Origin: a virus | Strand: one strand, 5' to 3' | Virus record (IMG/VR): IMGVR_UViG_3300042691_035573 | Span: 1-54,372 of that record | Length of the DNA: 54,372 nt | Shown: piece after piece, positions 1 to 7,490 of the stretch | Layout of the letters: each line of letters opens with the position of its first letter | Position numbering within the stretch: position 1 is the first letter of the stretch | Made by a program: the position numbers and the translations under genes | Notes under the pieces: model-generated | What the model was told of the DNA's origin: nothing | Databases searched by the model: none | Seen by the model: only the letters and a program-made list of their open reading frames with translations

Positions 1-52
1 GCTATCCTTTGAGACTATACTGCAAGAACAGTAAGCAATAAGGAGTTCAAAG

Positions 53-808
53 ATGTTCCAAGAACGCTGCATCCAGATCAAGGCCAAGGTCAATCAACTG
101 ATCGCAGAGTACGAACATCGTCACCCGGGCCAAAAGGTTCCCCAGATCGACATCCGCTTTGATCTGCGTGGCCGCTCAGCAGGTCAAGCAGGCTACAAAG
201 GTTGGAACTACTTCATGCGTTTCAACCGCGACATGATCGTGAACCAATCCTGGGACCACTTGTTTAACGACACCGTGCCACACGAACTGGCACACATCAT
301 CTGCTTTGCTAACGGTAGCGATCGTGGACATGGTGTGTTCTGGAAGCGGACCTGCATTGAACTGGGCGGTAACGGTGAGCGCTGCCATAGCGAAGCAGTG
401 GTCTACGCAAAAGGACGCACCTTCGTTTACACCACCAGCACCGGCGCTACCGTTAACCTTAGCGAGACCAAGCATCGCAAGATCCAACAAGGTGCTTCCT
501 ACCTGTTCAAGGATCGCAGCAAGGGCAGACTGGATCGTGCTTGCTCCTACAGTGTGCTTGGTAGCACCACAGTGGTTAAGCCTGCTGTGCAGACTAAGGC
601 TGTGCCCGTAGAAACACTGCTGCCTAAGGCTACGCCCTGGAACCTGCCCTTGGGCGCTAGCAAAGCAGATCAAGTCCGCGCCCGTATCGCCCTAGCCAAG
701 AGCAACGGCGAAGGCTCCAGCGTGGTGGTCAACTGGGCAGTCACGGTGCTTGGTATGACACTAGCATTGGCCAAGACCTATGTCAAGAACAATTGGTCAA
801 AGGCCTGA
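53..808 (+). CDS. SprT-like zinc metallopeptidase
   Basis: 251 residues. HELAH at residues 77-81 followed by H93 is the zinc site of SprT-like (minigluzincin) peptidases: two His and the catalytic Glu, then a third His. In cells this family (SprT, Spartan) is linked to DNA-protein crosslink processing; the phage role is unknown. The part after about residue 120 has no domain I recognise; its last 45 residues look helical. The start is an ATG seven bases after AAGGAG. Composition is striking: the gene is GC-rich and favours CTG, CGC and ACC codons, while everything after about position 1000 is strongly AT-rich. That points to recent transfer, a compositional domain boundary, or a chimeric assembly join. 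Confidence 0.8.
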   Translation: MFQERCIQIKAKVNQLIAEYEHRHPGQKVPQIDIRFDLRGRSAGQAGYKGWNYFMRFNRDMIVNQSWDHLFNDTVPHELAHIICFANGSDRGHGVFWKRTCIELGGNGERCHSEAVVYAKGRTFVYTTSTGATVNLSETKHRKIQQGASYLFKDRSKGRLDRACSYSVLGSTTVVKPAVQTKAVPVETLLPKATPWNLPLGASKADQVRARIALAKSNGEGSSVVVNWAVTVLGMTLALAKTYVKNNWSKA

Positions 809-850
809 GGCGGTGGAGGGGCTTTGAGGAGGCGAGGAGGTAGTGGGGGG
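807..850 (+). other. G-rich purine tract after the SprT gene
   Basis: From the SprT stop codon to about 850 the plus strand carries many GG/GGG/GGGG runs separated by short spacers, ending in a run of six G. Such a tract could form a two-layer G-quadruplex or act as a purine-rich regulatory element. It does not look coding. Nothing else in the window resembles it. Confidence 0.35.
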
Positions 851-876
851 CTGTAAACTTACAAAACTTACAGCCC
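848..876. repeat. 9-bp inverted repeat (hairpin)
   Basis: GGGCTGTAA at 848-856 pairs perfectly with TTACAGCCC at 868-876 across an 11-base loop. It sits 40 bases after the SprT stop, where a terminator would be expected. No T-tract follows on the plus strand, so it is not a typical intrinsic terminator. It overlaps the CTTACA repeats. Confidence 0.5.
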
Positions 877-893
877 GCTTACAACCGCTTGCA
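858..893 (+). repeat. Helically phased CTTACA direct repeats
   Basis: CTTACA occurs at 858-863, 867-872 and 878-883, with a fourth variant CTTGCA at 888-893. Start-to-start spacing is 9, 11 and 10 bases, about one helical turn. The copies would lie on one DNA face, as protein-binding iterons or operators do. The recognising protein is unknown. Confidence 0.4.
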
Positions 894-1009
894 AAACCCC
901 ACCATGGTTAGACTAGATCACCAGGGGCCGAGATCTCCAGACCTTTTAAAAATTTTGCAGCAAAAATTTTAGGGTTGTATATAGGTCGGTTGGGAGTATA
1001 GTGGTATAT

Positions 1010-1675
1010 TTAGATTATATTATTATTAGAGTAAACGCCGCTAGGTATACCTAATTTTTCCAAGTCCATATTTACGTCAGTTTTGCCCAATATTCCCACT
1101 GCGGGATTCAGGACGTATTTACTATACCAACTATGGTTATTATCTTCTCTCCAAAATTCTCCAATGAAGTCCAATTTTCCGTAGTATTGTTTAGTACGTT
1201 TTATAAGGTCTCTATCGGTTGATTCTTTACCTTTCAAGTTAGGGTTAAAGCCCACGGTGTTAAAAAATTCTTCAGTATACATATAAGCCACTGGATCTAG
1301 GTCAGTAGAAAAACTAACTATGTGTGCGCCCAAGTTAATTTTTTCCAGTGCTTTTTCTATAAATCCGTGTTCTAGTATCAGTATATCGTCTGCGCTAAAG
1401 CATAGTATTTTATGTTTTTCGAATAGTATTTTGCTGTATTCTATTTGATTAATTGTCAGTGGTTTAATAGTTTTATTATTAGACAGTACAGTAGTAAGTG
1501 GGTATTTTGAAGTAATTGGGTTTAAGTTAAATTGTTCGCCGTTGTTATCTATAATGTAAGTATGTAAGTTCGGGTAGTAGGATTTCAATGAGTTTAAGTG
1601 GTTATTTAAGCAAGAATCGCGTAGTGTAACCACTGTATACCAAGCAATATCGTTAAAAGTGTAGTTATAGTTCAT
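1010..1675 (-). CDS. Glycosyltransferase-like protein (GT-A type)
   Basis: 221 residues. The first half looks like a short nucleotide-sugar glycosyltransferase: a beta-strand start (IAWYTVVTLRDSCLNNHLNSL), a conserved Asp-Asp in SADDILIL near residue 95, and alternating strands and helices. GT2/GT-A enzymes use such an acidic pair to bind metal and nucleotide sugar. The C-terminal half (after about 130) is not recognised. It faces away from the next gene and has its own TAAATA late-promoter-like element ten bases before the ATG. The target could be host envelope or virion glycan. Family assignment is moderate; substrate unknown. Confidence 0.5.
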   Translation of the reverse strand: MNYNYTFNDIAWYTVVTLRDSCLNNHLNSLKSYYPNLHTYIIDNNGEQFNLNPITSKYPLTTVLSNNKTIKPLTINQIEYSKILFEKHKILCFSADDILILEHGFIEKALEKINLGAHIVSFSTDLDPVAYMYTEEFFNTVGFNPNLKGKESTDRDLIKRTKQYYGKLDFIGEFWREDNNHSWYSKYVLNPAVGILGKTDVNMDLEKLGIPSGVYSNNNII

Positions 1676-1685
1676 TATAGTAATT

Positions 1686-1691
1686 TATTTA
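1686..1691 (-). promoter_or_regulatory. Candidate late promoter core (TAAATA)
   Basis: TAAATA on the minus strand, ten bases before the ATG at 1675, back to back with the rightward element at 1717-1722. It matches the 3' part of the T4 late consensus TATAAATA. Confidence 0.4.
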
Positions 1692-1716
1692 ATGTTATGT
1701 TACTCAGGAAAGGTAA

Positions 1717-1722
1717 TAAATA
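1717..1722 (+). promoter_or_regulatory. Candidate late promoter core (TAAATA), near-leaderless
   Basis: ATAAATA ends at 1722 and the ATG of the next gene is at 1730, leaving seven bases. By T4 geometry transcription would start about two bases before the ATG. A purine run (AGGAAAGG) lies upstream of the element and so would not be in such a transcript. Confidence 0.5.
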
Positions 1723-1729
1723 TTAGATT

Positions 1730-3037
1730 ATGCGATTCAAAGAAATTATCAATCCTTTAATAGAATTTGTAGATCAAAGTAGTGATCCTTCTAAAGATCT
1801 TGAGTATTTAATATTACATACTGAACTAAGTCCTGAAGTCAGGAAGTTTATTACCAATACTGTTCAAGATATATTAAGTAAGGAAAAGTCTTCTGCAATG
1901 CCAGTTCAAAGCACTGGTACGGCAATATCTAAAAATGTACAAGATCCAAATACACAGTCTCAACCTGTACCAGCGCCTATTGTCAAACAGCCTGCTCGTC
2001 CTGAAGATCAAGTAGTCAGTGAAGGAAGTTCTGAGGAAGATGAGTTATTAAGTTACATAAATGATGTAAAGAACAAGGGTGAGTTAAGTAGATTATTATA
2101 TGTAGTACGTGACAAGCAATTCAAGGACATTGCCAGTGAAATAGTCGAAATCAAGATCAAGTTTAAGCCCAAAGAAACCTATGAATTAATCAAGGGTAAG
2201 ATAAGGGCGTTAAGTTCTAAAGTCCCAGTCAATGTAATGACTGATTTTTTAAACCAATGTAAAGCGGGTGGAGTACTAGACGCATCGGCTATGTTAAAGA
2301 CTATTGGGGTAAGCAATATACCGTTAGTTGATCCCAGATTTCAAGTAGTAGCGCAGGCTTTTTTAGATTTAAACCTTGAGCGATTAGGCAAGGGTGAAAT
2401 TGGATTAGCGTTCATGGGGATTAATGCCGTAAAAGAAAAGTCTGATATATCTATAGATAATTTGCAGATTGAAGTTAAGGCCAGCAAAGGTACTGATTTT
2501 TTCATGAAAGGGAATCCGGATGAAGGTGGATTCGGTAATCAAAGTGAAGCGGTAGCATATTTGACTGATCAGTTAAATCGTGCCGGAGGTAAGTTTAAGA
2601 AGACCAATCTTGCCAAGCAGGGAGGTATTGCTGTAATAGGCAGGGCTAACATTAGTGCGTTAAATCAATATTTTGCTGTCATGGGTAGAGCAAAAGTAAT
2701 TGATGTATTAGTTAATGTATTAAAAATTTTAAACAAGGGTGCGCCGGAATTAGTTGATAATTATATCGAAGATATATCTAAATCTGTATTACCAGACGGG
2801 TCGATACATTATAATGTATTAAGTATGACCACAGCCAAAATAAATTTTGATTATTATAAAACAATGAGTCAACATAATGGGGTATTATTGTTAGATTTAA
2901 CAGCATTTCAATATGCTTACACCGATAATGCAAAGTCGTTTGTTGATCTAATCAGCAAGGGTATACTACATCAAATGTACGCTGTGGATTTTAGATCTAA
3001 TGGACTTGGTGGTATTGCGTATATGATGGGCAAGTAA
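1730..3037 (+). CDS. Unknown protein with PD-(D/E)XK nuclease-like core
   Basis: 435 residues. Residues 1-50 are a helical N-terminus beginning MRFKEI, 55-105 is a Pro/Gln/Ser-rich linker, and 105-200 is helical. Residues 215-255 carry E223, D243 and E248-V-K250 in the order and spacing of the restriction-endonuclease-like fold (Glu, Asp, then ExK). The K251-F270 region is Gly-rich. Known phage members of this fold act in recombination, packaging or host DNA degradation. A late-promoter-like element sits directly before the ATG, so a virion or late role is likely. The nuclease call rests on these few residues only; a structural protein is the alternative. Confidence 0.45.
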   Translation: MRFKEIINPLIEFVDQSSDPSKDLEYLILHTELSPEVRKFITNTVQDILSKEKSSAMPVQSTGTAISKNVQDPNTQSQPVPAPIVKQPARPEDQVVSEGSSEEDELLSYINDVKNKGELSRLLYVVRDKQFKDIASEIVEIKIKFKPKETYELIKGKIRALSSKVPVNVMTDFLNQCKAGGVLDASAMLKTIGVSNIPLVDPRFQVVAQAFLDLNLERLGKGEIGLAFMGINAVKEKSDISIDNLQIEVKASKGTDFFMKGNPDEGGFGNQSEAVAYLTDQLNRAGGKFKKTNLAKQGGIAVIGRANISALNQYFAVMGRAKVIDVLVNVLKILNKGAPELVDNYIEDISKSVLPDGSIHYNVLSMTTAKINFDYYKTMSQHNGVLLLDLTAFQYAYTDNAKSFVDLISKGILHQMYAVDFRSNGLGGIAYMMGK

Positions 3038-3053
3038 AAATAGGAGAAAAATC

Positions 3054-3230
3054 ATGGAAAGTAAAAAGTTTTGGGAAAGTAAGACTATGTGGGTTAATGT
3101 AATTGCTGCTGCGGCTGTAGTTATACAAACGCAAACAGGATTTATAGTGGGTCCAGAATTGCAGGCCTTAGCATTAACTGTGTTGAATTTATTTTTACGT
3201 AGTATTACCGAAAAGCCTTTAGAGTGGTAA
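3054..3230 (+). CDS. Small membrane protein, holin-like candidate
   Basis: 58 residues: a charged N-terminus (MESKKFWESKT), a hydrophobic Ala/Val/Ile stretch (about 13-22), then PELQALALTVLNLFLRSIT and a short polar tail ending PLEW. It follows the previous gene by 16 bases and has a good ribosome site (AGGAGAAAAATC before the ATG). Short phage proteins with the same plan (charged start, one or two hydrophobic helices with a central PE-x-QA) are common and often sit in lysis or late regions. A holin role is possible but not shown; no endolysin is visible nearby. Confidence 0.6.
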   Translation: MESKKFWESKTMWVNVIAAAAVVIQTQTGFIVGPELQALALTVLNLFLRSITEKPLEW

Positions 3231-3249
3231 TTAAGTAGGTATATAATTT

Positions 3250-3346
3250 AGAAAAAAGTTTTTCTTTAGTTTGCGCTTCGCGCTGTTCTGATTTTTGTAG
3301 GTAGGTTGCCCGGCAACGTTAAATATCTGTTTACAAAAATCAGGAG
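3250..3346 (+). promoter_or_regulatory. Structured leader: nested hairpins ahead of methyltransferase gene
   Basis: Four inverted repeats fall within 95 bases: AGAAAAA/TTTTTCT (3250-3256, 3259-3265), GCGC-TTC-GCGC (3273-3283), an outer perfect 12-bp pair CTGATTTTTGTA/TACAAAAATCAG (3288-3299, 3332-3343), and inside it GTTGCC-C-GGCAAC (3305-3317). The outer right arm ends in the first bases of the AGGAG ribosome site (3342-3346), so folding could partly mask it. Confidence 0.5.
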
Positions 3347-3359
3347 TAAAACATATTCT

Positions 3360-3923
3360 ATGGAACATTTTCATAAAAGCATATTCGGTTGGTTCAGTTA
3401 TGATTACATATACAAGGACATGGTTGAGCAAGCAGATGATAACAGTTTATTTGTTGAAATAGGTTCGTTTCAAGGAGCAAGTACAGCATTCATGTGTGTT
3501 GAAATTGCCAACAGTGGTAAAAACATCAAATTCGAATGCATAGATCCTATGATTCCTATCGGTCATTACCAAGCATCTTCATTAGAAAAACCGCATGAGT
3601 TTGAGGGATATGGAGTTGACAAGTTCCATGAAAGATTAATATCAGTCAAAGATTATTATAAATTACATCAGATGGCAAGTTTTGATGCACACAAGTTATA
3701 TGATGATCAAAGTATAGATTTCATCATGATTGATGGAGATCATAGTTATGATGGTGTATTCAAAGATGTAACAAATTTTTTACCTAAGATGCGTAGTGGG
3801 GGATTAATGACTGGTGATGATGCTTATGATCCAGAAATTATGAGAGCAGTAAGAGATGCAATCAAAGACCTAGATCTAGAAGTAGTATCAAATGGTCTGC
3901 ATTTTTTTATAAGTATTCCTTGA
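3360..3923 (+). CDS. Class I SAM-dependent methyltransferase
   Basis: 187 residues from the ATG at 3360. FVEIGSFQGAS is motif I (SAM binding), FECIDPM the acidic end of strand 2, and DFIMIDGDHSYDGVFKDV matches the DGDHSY signature of the Methyltransf_24 type often found in sugar and cell-surface pathways. An upstream TTG at 3306 is in frame but lies inside a hairpin and lacks a ribosome site, so the ATG with AGGAG 13 bases upstream is preferred, though that spacing is long. The stop (3921-3923) nearly touches the next start. Substrate unknown; O-methylation of a sugar is the usual role of this type. Confidence 0.7.
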   Translation: MEHFHKSIFGWFSYDYIYKDMVEQADDNSLFVEIGSFQGASTAFMCVEIANSGKNIKFECIDPMIPIGHYQASSLEKPHEFEGYGVDKFHERLISVKDYYKLHQMASFDAHKLYDDQSIDFIMIDGDHSYDGVFKDVTNFLPKMRSGGLMTGDDAYDPEIMRAVRDAIKDLDLEVVSNGLHFFISIP

Positions 3924-3925
3924 TT

Positions 3926-4468
3926 ATGTATGAATATTTAGGCAAGTTACTAATAGCAAATCCAATGGTGTTAGAGCCCACACATCATAAAAATGTCTAC
4001 ATGGTCATAGAAGACACAAATACTCATATGATCGGAGTATGTATCAATAGACCTATGCAAAATGGAGCAGTATTTGGAAATGTAATGGCTTCAGTAGGGT
4101 TAGATAGTGATTATAATGATATTCCTTTGTATTTCGGCGGGCTCGAAATCACCAATAGAGTGTTTATATTACATTCGTTAGATTGGTCGGGAATGACTAC
4201 AAAGAATCTCACAGATCATATAGGTGTTACGACAGATGTATCTATATTGGCTGCGCTAAGTCAAAATCAAGGGCCTGAATATTTTAGACCTTGTGTAGGT
4301 TATACAAGGTGGCTTCCGGGGCAGATTGAATTAGAGTTAGAAAGTAAAAATTCAGTATGGAGTATAACCACTGCTACTACAGACATTTGTTTCGGAACTG
4401 ATGATTCGTCTATATGGACTGCTGCGTTAGTTGAATCCACTAAGGCTCAAGTAAACCAATGGTTTTAA
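3926..4468 (+). CDS. YqgE/AlgH family protein
   Basis: 180 residues. It keeps the family's landmarks in order: GKLLIANP near the start, MIGVCINRP, YFGGLEITNRVFILHS, and ALSQNQGP...VGYTRWLPGQIELEL near the C-terminus. YqgE/AlgH (UPF0301) proteins are small bacterial cytosolic proteins of uncertain function; AlgH was named as a regulator of alginate production in Pseudomonas. A phage copy is unusual. The ATG at 3926 is preferred to the TTG at 3920. It starts two bases after the methyltransferase stop, suggesting coupled translation. It overlaps the oppositely directed helicase gene by four bases at the 3' end. Confidence 0.75.
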   Translation: MYEYLGKLLIANPMVLEPTHHKNVYMVIEDTNTHMIGVCINRPMQNGAVFGNVMASVGLDSDYNDIPLYFGGLEITNRVFILHSLDWSGMTTKNLTDHIGVTTDVSILAALSQNQGPEYFRPCVGYTRWLPGQIELELESKNSVWSITTATTDICFGTDDSSIWTAALVESTKAQVNQWF

Positions 4469-5883
4469 TCTTTTTCAGAATTTAAACTAGCCAATATATT
4501 TCTAATATCTCCAACTGCTTTTACATTTTTCACAGGTTTAATTTCTATAATTTCTCCTGTCTCGGGATCTGTACTAGTAGTAACTGCACTAGTTCGCTTC
4601 AATGAATTAATAATATTTTGTTGTTGTTTTTGTTGAGTAAAACTAGGCTCTTCGTCTTCCATAAGGTCATTAATTCTCAAAGTATCTATATTAAATTCTA
4701 GATCTACTTTTTGTCCTACGCCTGAACTCGAGCGTGTTTTCATAAATTGTATTTGATAGCGTCCGCGTTCTTTCATAGCGCGACTAGTAAAGATACCAAT
4801 AACGTTATCAGCAGTTTGAATTTTGCTAAGACCTCCGCTGATATGACTATGATCAAATTCAATTTCCTCAACGGCTGATCTATTCAATTGACTAGCAGTA
4901 ACAGTAATACATTGTGTTTCCATTGCTAGGTTTCTAATCTCTTCTGACACATATTTGTCTTTTACGAACAAATCGCTGGGCGATACCTTCACACTTAAAG
5001 GCATCATCAAATCGAGGTAATCTATTAACAAAACGTCTGGTTTTCTGCCTTTTTTGACCTGATATTCCTTCAAATAGGCTCGAATATCGTTACAATTTTT
5101 ACCTGAAGGCATATACTTAATCTGTATGCTTCCTGCACGTTTTTCCGCCATTTTTACCTTAAGTTCAACATCGTCGATTGATTTAAAAATCTCTCTAGTG
5201 CTAATGCCAGTCATCATAGAATCCAGTCGCATAGCAACTAGATTTTCACTAAGTTCGAATGTTAAGTAAACTACGTTCAATCCCATCATAGCCCAATTAA
5301 CGCCCAAGTTAGCAAGGAACAGTGATTTACCTCCGCCGGATGCTGCTGCGAAGATATTCAGTTCTCCTCGATTAAAACCGCCGTATAATTTCTTATCTAC
5401 ACTAGGCCAACCAGTGGATGTTTGTCCGTTATTGCTTTTAATTTTTTCAAGACGTGACCTCGGATCTTCAAAGTAATCTGTACCCATATCTTTATTAAGA
5501 CTAATTTGAATAGCATCTTTGACCAGTTTTTCTACAGGGCCGTAATCGCCTTTTTCTAATAGATCTGCGGATTTTAGAATAGCACGTTCTAGTCCTTTAT
5601 GGCGACTAAATCTTTCAAATTCGTCCATAAGCCAATCATAATTTTCTCTAGGCAATTGTAAGGTTTCTAGTTGTGTTCCGCAAGTAGAGTTAACTATTTT
5701 TGGTTCTGGCATTACTTTATATTCATCAACATAAGTATTAATGAATTTAGCAACATCTCGTAGTCGTTGGTCAAAATTTTCCGAATCAAAGATATTTTGA
5801 CAACGTATAAATGTTTCTGCATCGCTCAAAAACATTTCTAGAAATAGTGTTTGGGTTTCTAAATTGTAATTTATTTTATCCAT
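4465..5883 (-). CDS. 41: Replicative DNA helicase, T4 gp41 / DnaB type
   Basis: 472 residues. RecA-type helicase core with Walker A ASGGGKS at 181-187, Walker B VLLIDYLD around 284-291, and the DnaB-like start of the core (STGWPSVDKKLYGGF). The N-terminal 150 residues match the helical gp41/DnaB N domain in length. It forms the hexameric helicase that works with primase at the fork. The ATG lies inside the end of the primase gene (8-base overlap), so the two are translationally coupled as replisome partners. The C-terminus (from about 410) is a polar tail. Confidence 0.92.
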   Translation of the reverse strand: MDKINYNLETQTLFLEMFLSDAETFIRCQNIFDSENFDQRLRDVAKFINTYVDEYKVMPEPKIVNSTCGTQLETLQLPRENYDWLMDEFERFSRHKGLERAILKSADLLEKGDYGPVEKLVKDAIQISLNKDMGTDYFEDPRSRLEKIKSNNGQTSTGWPSVDKKLYGGFNRGELNIFAAASGGGKSLFLANLGVNWAMMGLNVVYLTFELSENLVAMRLDSMMTGISTREIFKSIDDVELKVKMAEKRAGSIQIKYMPSGKNCNDIRAYLKEYQVKKGRKPDVLLIDYLDLMMPLSVKVSPSDLFVKDKYVSEEIRNLAMETQCITVTASQLNRSAVEEIEFDHSHISGGLSKIQTADNVIGIFTSRAMKERGRYQIQFMKTRSSSGVGQKVDLEFNIDTLRINDLMEDEEPSFTQQKQQQNIINSLKRTSAVTTSTDPETGEIIEIKPVKNVKAVGDIRNILASLNSEKD

Positions 5884-6886
5884 TTATTGTTTCTAATTTT
5901 TTCTTAAGTAGTTGTATTTTTATCTCGTTTGTTTCCCTGTAGTGCAAAATTGTGAATAGCGTATAAATTCTTCCATAGCGTTTCACTGCATCGGCTACAT
6001 CTTTAATATCTTCTTCCCAAGGAGGGAGACTAACTGACCAATTATTTTCTAAGGCTGCGTTAATTAACTTTGCGCCAGGGCGATCTTTATCCGGAACTAC
6101 TATTACTTCCTTGCCTAAACTTTGTATTCTTGCTATTTGAGTTTTATTCAAGGTATTATGCATAGCAGCCACACCGTCTATAGCAATTGCATCTAATTGT
6201 CCTTCGACTACAATAATATATTTTCTGTTATAAGTTTGATTATCTAAATTAAACAAATACCCAGCCTGAACCTCGGTCAAATATTTTGGTTTACCGTTAT
6301 CTATTTTACGTCCAGTCCAGCCTACAATTTTACCTTGATTATAGAATGGTATAATAAGTCTATCAGTGTATCCTTTAGCAGGGGACCAATGCCAGTCGTA
6401 CCAATCTAGTTGCATTCCCCTATCTGCAATATATTTTATTATATTGTTTAATGATAATTGTTCTTGTTCATCGAGTGATTGTGTAGTCCAAGCCGATATA
6501 GGTGCCGAATATCGAGGTAATTCTTTATCGTCAAGATCAAAATTTAAATCTAAAATTAGTTTTTGTGATGACGACTCATCTTTAAGTTTCAACGCATACA
6601 GACCAATTTTGTTTACATCTGTATCGTTCATACCTAGCCAAGTAAGTAAATTTTTTGTATATTGATTTAATAAATTGCCCGGTTTCCAACCTGCGTTGAA
6701 GTTGCAATTAAAGCAATGGTATTGAAAGCCTCCGTCCGGAGTTAATATCATTCCACCTCTTTGTCTATTATCTTTACTCTCACCTCTATTATGGCAGCAT
6801 GGTGCATTAAAACTAATCCAACCGCTGGGTGTATTTTTTCTTTTAGGAGGTAAAAAGTTAGAAACTGTAATCTGAATCTCGTTCAT
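5876..6886 (-). CDS. 61: DNA primase, T4 gp61 type
   Basis: 336 residues. An N-terminal zinc-binding region has C30, C31/H32 and C58, C61 (APCCHN...YHCFNCNF). A TOPRIM catalytic domain has VEGQLDA at 227-233 (metal-binding Glu) and VPDKD at 264-268 (Asp pair). It makes RNA primers for lagging-strand synthesis. It is directly upstream of the gp41 helicase gene with overlapping codons. ATG start at 6886, 42 bases from the next upstream gene. All expected catalytic acids are present. Confidence 0.92.
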   Translation of the reverse strand: MNEIQITVSNFLPPKRKNTPSGWISFNAPCCHNRGESKDNRQRGGMILTPDGGFQYHCFNCNFNAGWKPGNLLNQYTKNLLTWLGMNDTDVNKIGLYALKLKDESSSQKLILDLNFDLDDKELPRYSAPISAWTTQSLDEQEQLSLNNIIKYIADRGMQLDWYDWHWSPAKGYTDRLIIPFYNQGKIVGWTGRKIDNGKPKYLTEVQAGYLFNLDNQTYNRKYIIVVEGQLDAIAIDGVAAMHNTLNKTQIARIQSLGKEVIVVPDKDRPGAKLINAALENNWSVSLPPWEEDIKDVADAVKRYGRIYTLFTILHYRETNEIKIQLLKKKLETING

Positions 6887-6928
6887 TATTACAGTTTAAT
6901 ATCTAGCACAAAGTTTGTCAAAAATTTA

Positions 6929-7480
6929 TTATTCAGATATTTTTTTGTAGGCAACCAAAGTCCAAAATGGTTCAACGCGGACTCTATATACATCATAACC
7001 TATGCTTTCGTAAAAAGCAGTATCTGGTCCGCTATAATGATCGTTATGTATGTTTCCGTCGTCGTTGTGTTGTTCTTGCCAGCCGTCGGGTGAACCTAGT
7101 ATTATCACGCCGTTGTTGTTTAGTTTAGTTTCGATATCTGTTATAGTTTTTACTAGTTCGTTTTCGTAAACATGTTCAGGGCCGTGCCACCAAAATATCA
7201 AATCAAATTTTTCGTTAGTTAGTTCTTTAATATTTCGTACATCGCCGTTAATAAAACTATGATTTGGATATTTGCTTCTTCCTACCTGACAATTTCTTTC
7301 AAATATTTCCAAATGTGTTATATTGGGATTAATATTTAGGCCTTGTATAACTCTAACCAATGTATCTATTTCATACATTTTATGTGGCAAATTAACTATG
7401 CCTATGTTCAATACATTTTTAATATTTTCTTTTTCATTTTGTAACAAATCAAATGCTTTTTGTTCGTGTGCTGGGTACAT
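6929..7480 (-). CDS. Class I SAM-dependent methyltransferase-like protein
   Basis: 183 residues with a Rossmann-like plan: NVLNIGIVNL in the motif I position but without the usual Gly-x-Gly-x-Gly, HLEIFERN as the acidic strand 2, FINGDVRNI then FDLIFWWHGPEHV as motif IV and post-motif, and a late strand GVIILGSPDG. The degenerate motif I leaves open whether it still binds SAM. It follows a structural-type gene with 10 bases between them and precedes primase. Substrate unknown; a sugar or small-molecule methyltransferase is most likely. Confidence 0.55.
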   Translation of the reverse strand: MYPAHEQKAFDLLQNEKENIKNVLNIGIVNLPHKMYEIDTLVRVIQGLNINPNITHLEIFERNCQVGRSKYPNHSFINGDVRNIKELTNEKFDLIFWWHGPEHVYENELVKTITDIETKLNNNGVIILGSPDGWQEQHNDDGNIHNDHYSGPDTAFYESIGYDVYRVRVEPFWTLVAYKKISE

Positions 7481-7490
7481 TAATATTCCT

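Noticed and set aside
176-673. Long open frame opposite the SprT gene
   Set aside because: It is the reverse-strand shadow of a GC-rich coding sequence; the forward frame has a good ribosome site and the HELAH zinc motif.
3306-3359. TTG start giving a longer methyltransferase
   Set aside because: The TTG lies inside a hairpin, lacks a ribosome site, and adds residues before the conserved domain; ATG at 3360 follows AGGAG.
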